This document shows, piece after piece, positions 24,252 to 25,058 of a stretch of DNA of 25,058 nt. The stretch covers positions 1 to 25,058 of the forward strand of contig JANWYL010000009.1 of assembly GCA_025056955.1 (NCBI GenBank), read 5' to 3'. The stretch's first letter is position 1, and each line of letters opens with the position of its first letter. This stretch comes from Sandaracinaceae bacterium (GTDB lineage: Bacteria; Myxococcota_A; Polyangia; Polyangiales; Sandaracinaceae). The notes below the pieces were generated by a model. That model saw only the letters and a program-made list of their open reading frames with translations. It ran no database searches and was not told where the DNA came from. Position numbers and translations under genes: made by a program.

Positions 24252-25058
24252 ATGTCAACGATTGAAAGCGTTTACAAAGAAAAGAGGTTTTTTGAGCCAC
24301 CTCCATCCTTTCAAGCCCAAGCGCAGATCTCAAGCATGGAGGAGTACCATCGCCTCTACGAGCGCTCAATCCGCGATCCGGATGGCTTTTGGCTGGAAAT
24401 GGCCCGCGCTCTTTTTTGGTTCCGCTTCCCCAGCCAAGGCCTAAATGCATCAAATCCCCCCTTTTTTAAGTGGTTTGAGGACGGAACAACCAATATTTCC
24501 GTCAACTGCCTCGATCGCCACCTCGAAGGCCCCAGGCGGCACAAGGCCGCAATCATCTTTGAAGGCGAACCAGGTGATGTGCGGGTGCTCACGTACGCGC
24601 AGCTCCATCGGGAAGTGTGCAAAATGGCCCACGCCCTCCGTCTCCTCGGCGTCGAAGCGGGTGATCGGGTCGCAATTTACATGGGCATGGTTCCAGAAGC
24701 GATCATCGGCATGCTCGCTTGCGCGAGAATCGGTGCAGTCCACACGGTTGTTTTTGGCGGCTTTGCGCCAGAAGCGCTGCGAGACCGCATCAACGACGCC
24801 CAAGCCAAAGTGCTCCTCACCCAAGACGGTGCTTGGCGCCGAGGCAATCTCATCCCCCTCAAAGCGAATGCCGATCGCATTCTGGGTGAAACGCCAAGCG
24901 TGCGGCACGTGGTGGTCTACCGGCGCATTGGAAACGAAATCTCTATGATTCCAGGACGCGACCACGACTGGCATGCCTTGGTCGAGGCCCAACCCCGTCA
25001 CTTCGAGGCACCTGAACTTCCGGCAGAACATCCTTTGTTCATCCTCTATACTTCCGGC
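24252..25058 (+). CDS. acs: Acetyl-CoA synthetase (AMP-forming), N-terminal 269 residues; 3' end beyond the window
   Basis: The frame is open from ATG 24252 to the last base. The N-terminus has the ACS_N features: SSMEEYHRLYERSIRDPDGF with Trp next (residues about 27-47), then KWFEDGTTNISVNCLDRHL. After that come TYAQLHREVCKMAHALRLLG, GDRVAIYMGMVPEAIIGMLA and IGAVHTVVFGGFAPEALRDR, which are characteristic of Acs and separate it from other acyl-CoA ligases. The window ends inside the ATP-binding loop (LFILYTSG). The enzyme activates acetate to acetyl-CoA through an acetyl-AMP intermediate in the cytoplasm, serving acetate assimilation. The canonical length is about 650 residues, so roughly 60% is missing. 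A propionyl-CoA synthetase is less likely but not excluded without the C-terminal part. It diverges from recB. Confidence 0.9.
   Translation, partial: MSTIESVYKEKRFFEPPPSFQAQAQISSMEEYHRLYERSIRDPDGFWLEMARALFWFRFPSQGLNASNPPFFKWFEDGTTNISVNCLDRHLEGPRRHKAAIIFEGEPGDVRVLTYAQLHREVCKMAHALRLLGVEAGDRVAIYMGMVPEAIIGMLACARIGAVHTVVFGGFAPEALRDRINDAQAKVLLTQDGAWRRGNLIPLKANADRILGETPSVRHVVVYRRIGNEISMIPGRDHDWHALVEAQPRHFEAPELPAEHPLFILYTSG

Overview
The window is gene-dense chromosomal DNA from a Gram-negative bacterium. Lipoprotein signal peptides, two outer-membrane beta-barrels (one of them TonB-dependent) and a RecB/RecD pair show the Gram-negative character. A very large protein with a Ser/Thr-kinase fold, an AAA/STAND ATPase and TPRs, together with Asp-rich lipoproteins, is typical of Myxococcota and neighbouring former deltaproteobacterial lineages. 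Overall GC looks moderate, in the low-to-mid 50s by eye. That is low for cultivated myxobacteria, so an uncultured relative is likely. The lineage is an inference, not a proof. I saw no rRNA, tRNA, insertion sequence, phage or CRISPR signal, and no gene-free stretch longer than about 245 bases.

Layout. 1-645 (+): 3' part of a PyrK-like flavin/NAD and [2Fe-2S] oxidoreductase. 681-2399 (-): an RRM RNA-binding protein followed by a DUF1624/HGSNAT-type membrane acyltransferase. 2642-3409 (+): a DnaQ-like DEDDh exonuclease, overlapping tail to tail with a threonine dehydratase/serine racemase-type PLP enzyme at 3400-4422 (-). 4461-5660 (+): a kynureninase-like fold-type I PLP enzyme, divergent from the dehydratase. 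5767-9693 (+): the 1308-residue kinase-fold/cyclase-fold/AAA/TPR signalling protein.

9733-12906 (-) is a compact envelope operon: an outer-membrane beta-barrel, a membrane-anchored TPR protein and a 52-residue membrane protein coupled to it through an ATGA overlap. 12996-18870 (+) holds two lipoproteins and a TonB-dependent receptor; the second lipoprotein is only 15 bases from the receptor. 18884-24176 (-) is recB followed by recD, with overlapping ends and no adjacent recC. 24252 to the window edge (+) is the 5' part of acetyl-CoA synthetase.

Three points stand out. First, the 1308-residue protein looks like a double pseudoenzyme: the kinase HRD motif reads HGE and the cyclase-like domain lacks its metal-binding aspartates, while its ATPase P-loop is intact. 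Second, the barrel/TPR/small-protein operon looks like an uncharacterised cell-envelope module. Third, recB has a mosaic base composition, swinging from about 30% to 67% GC within one reading frame.
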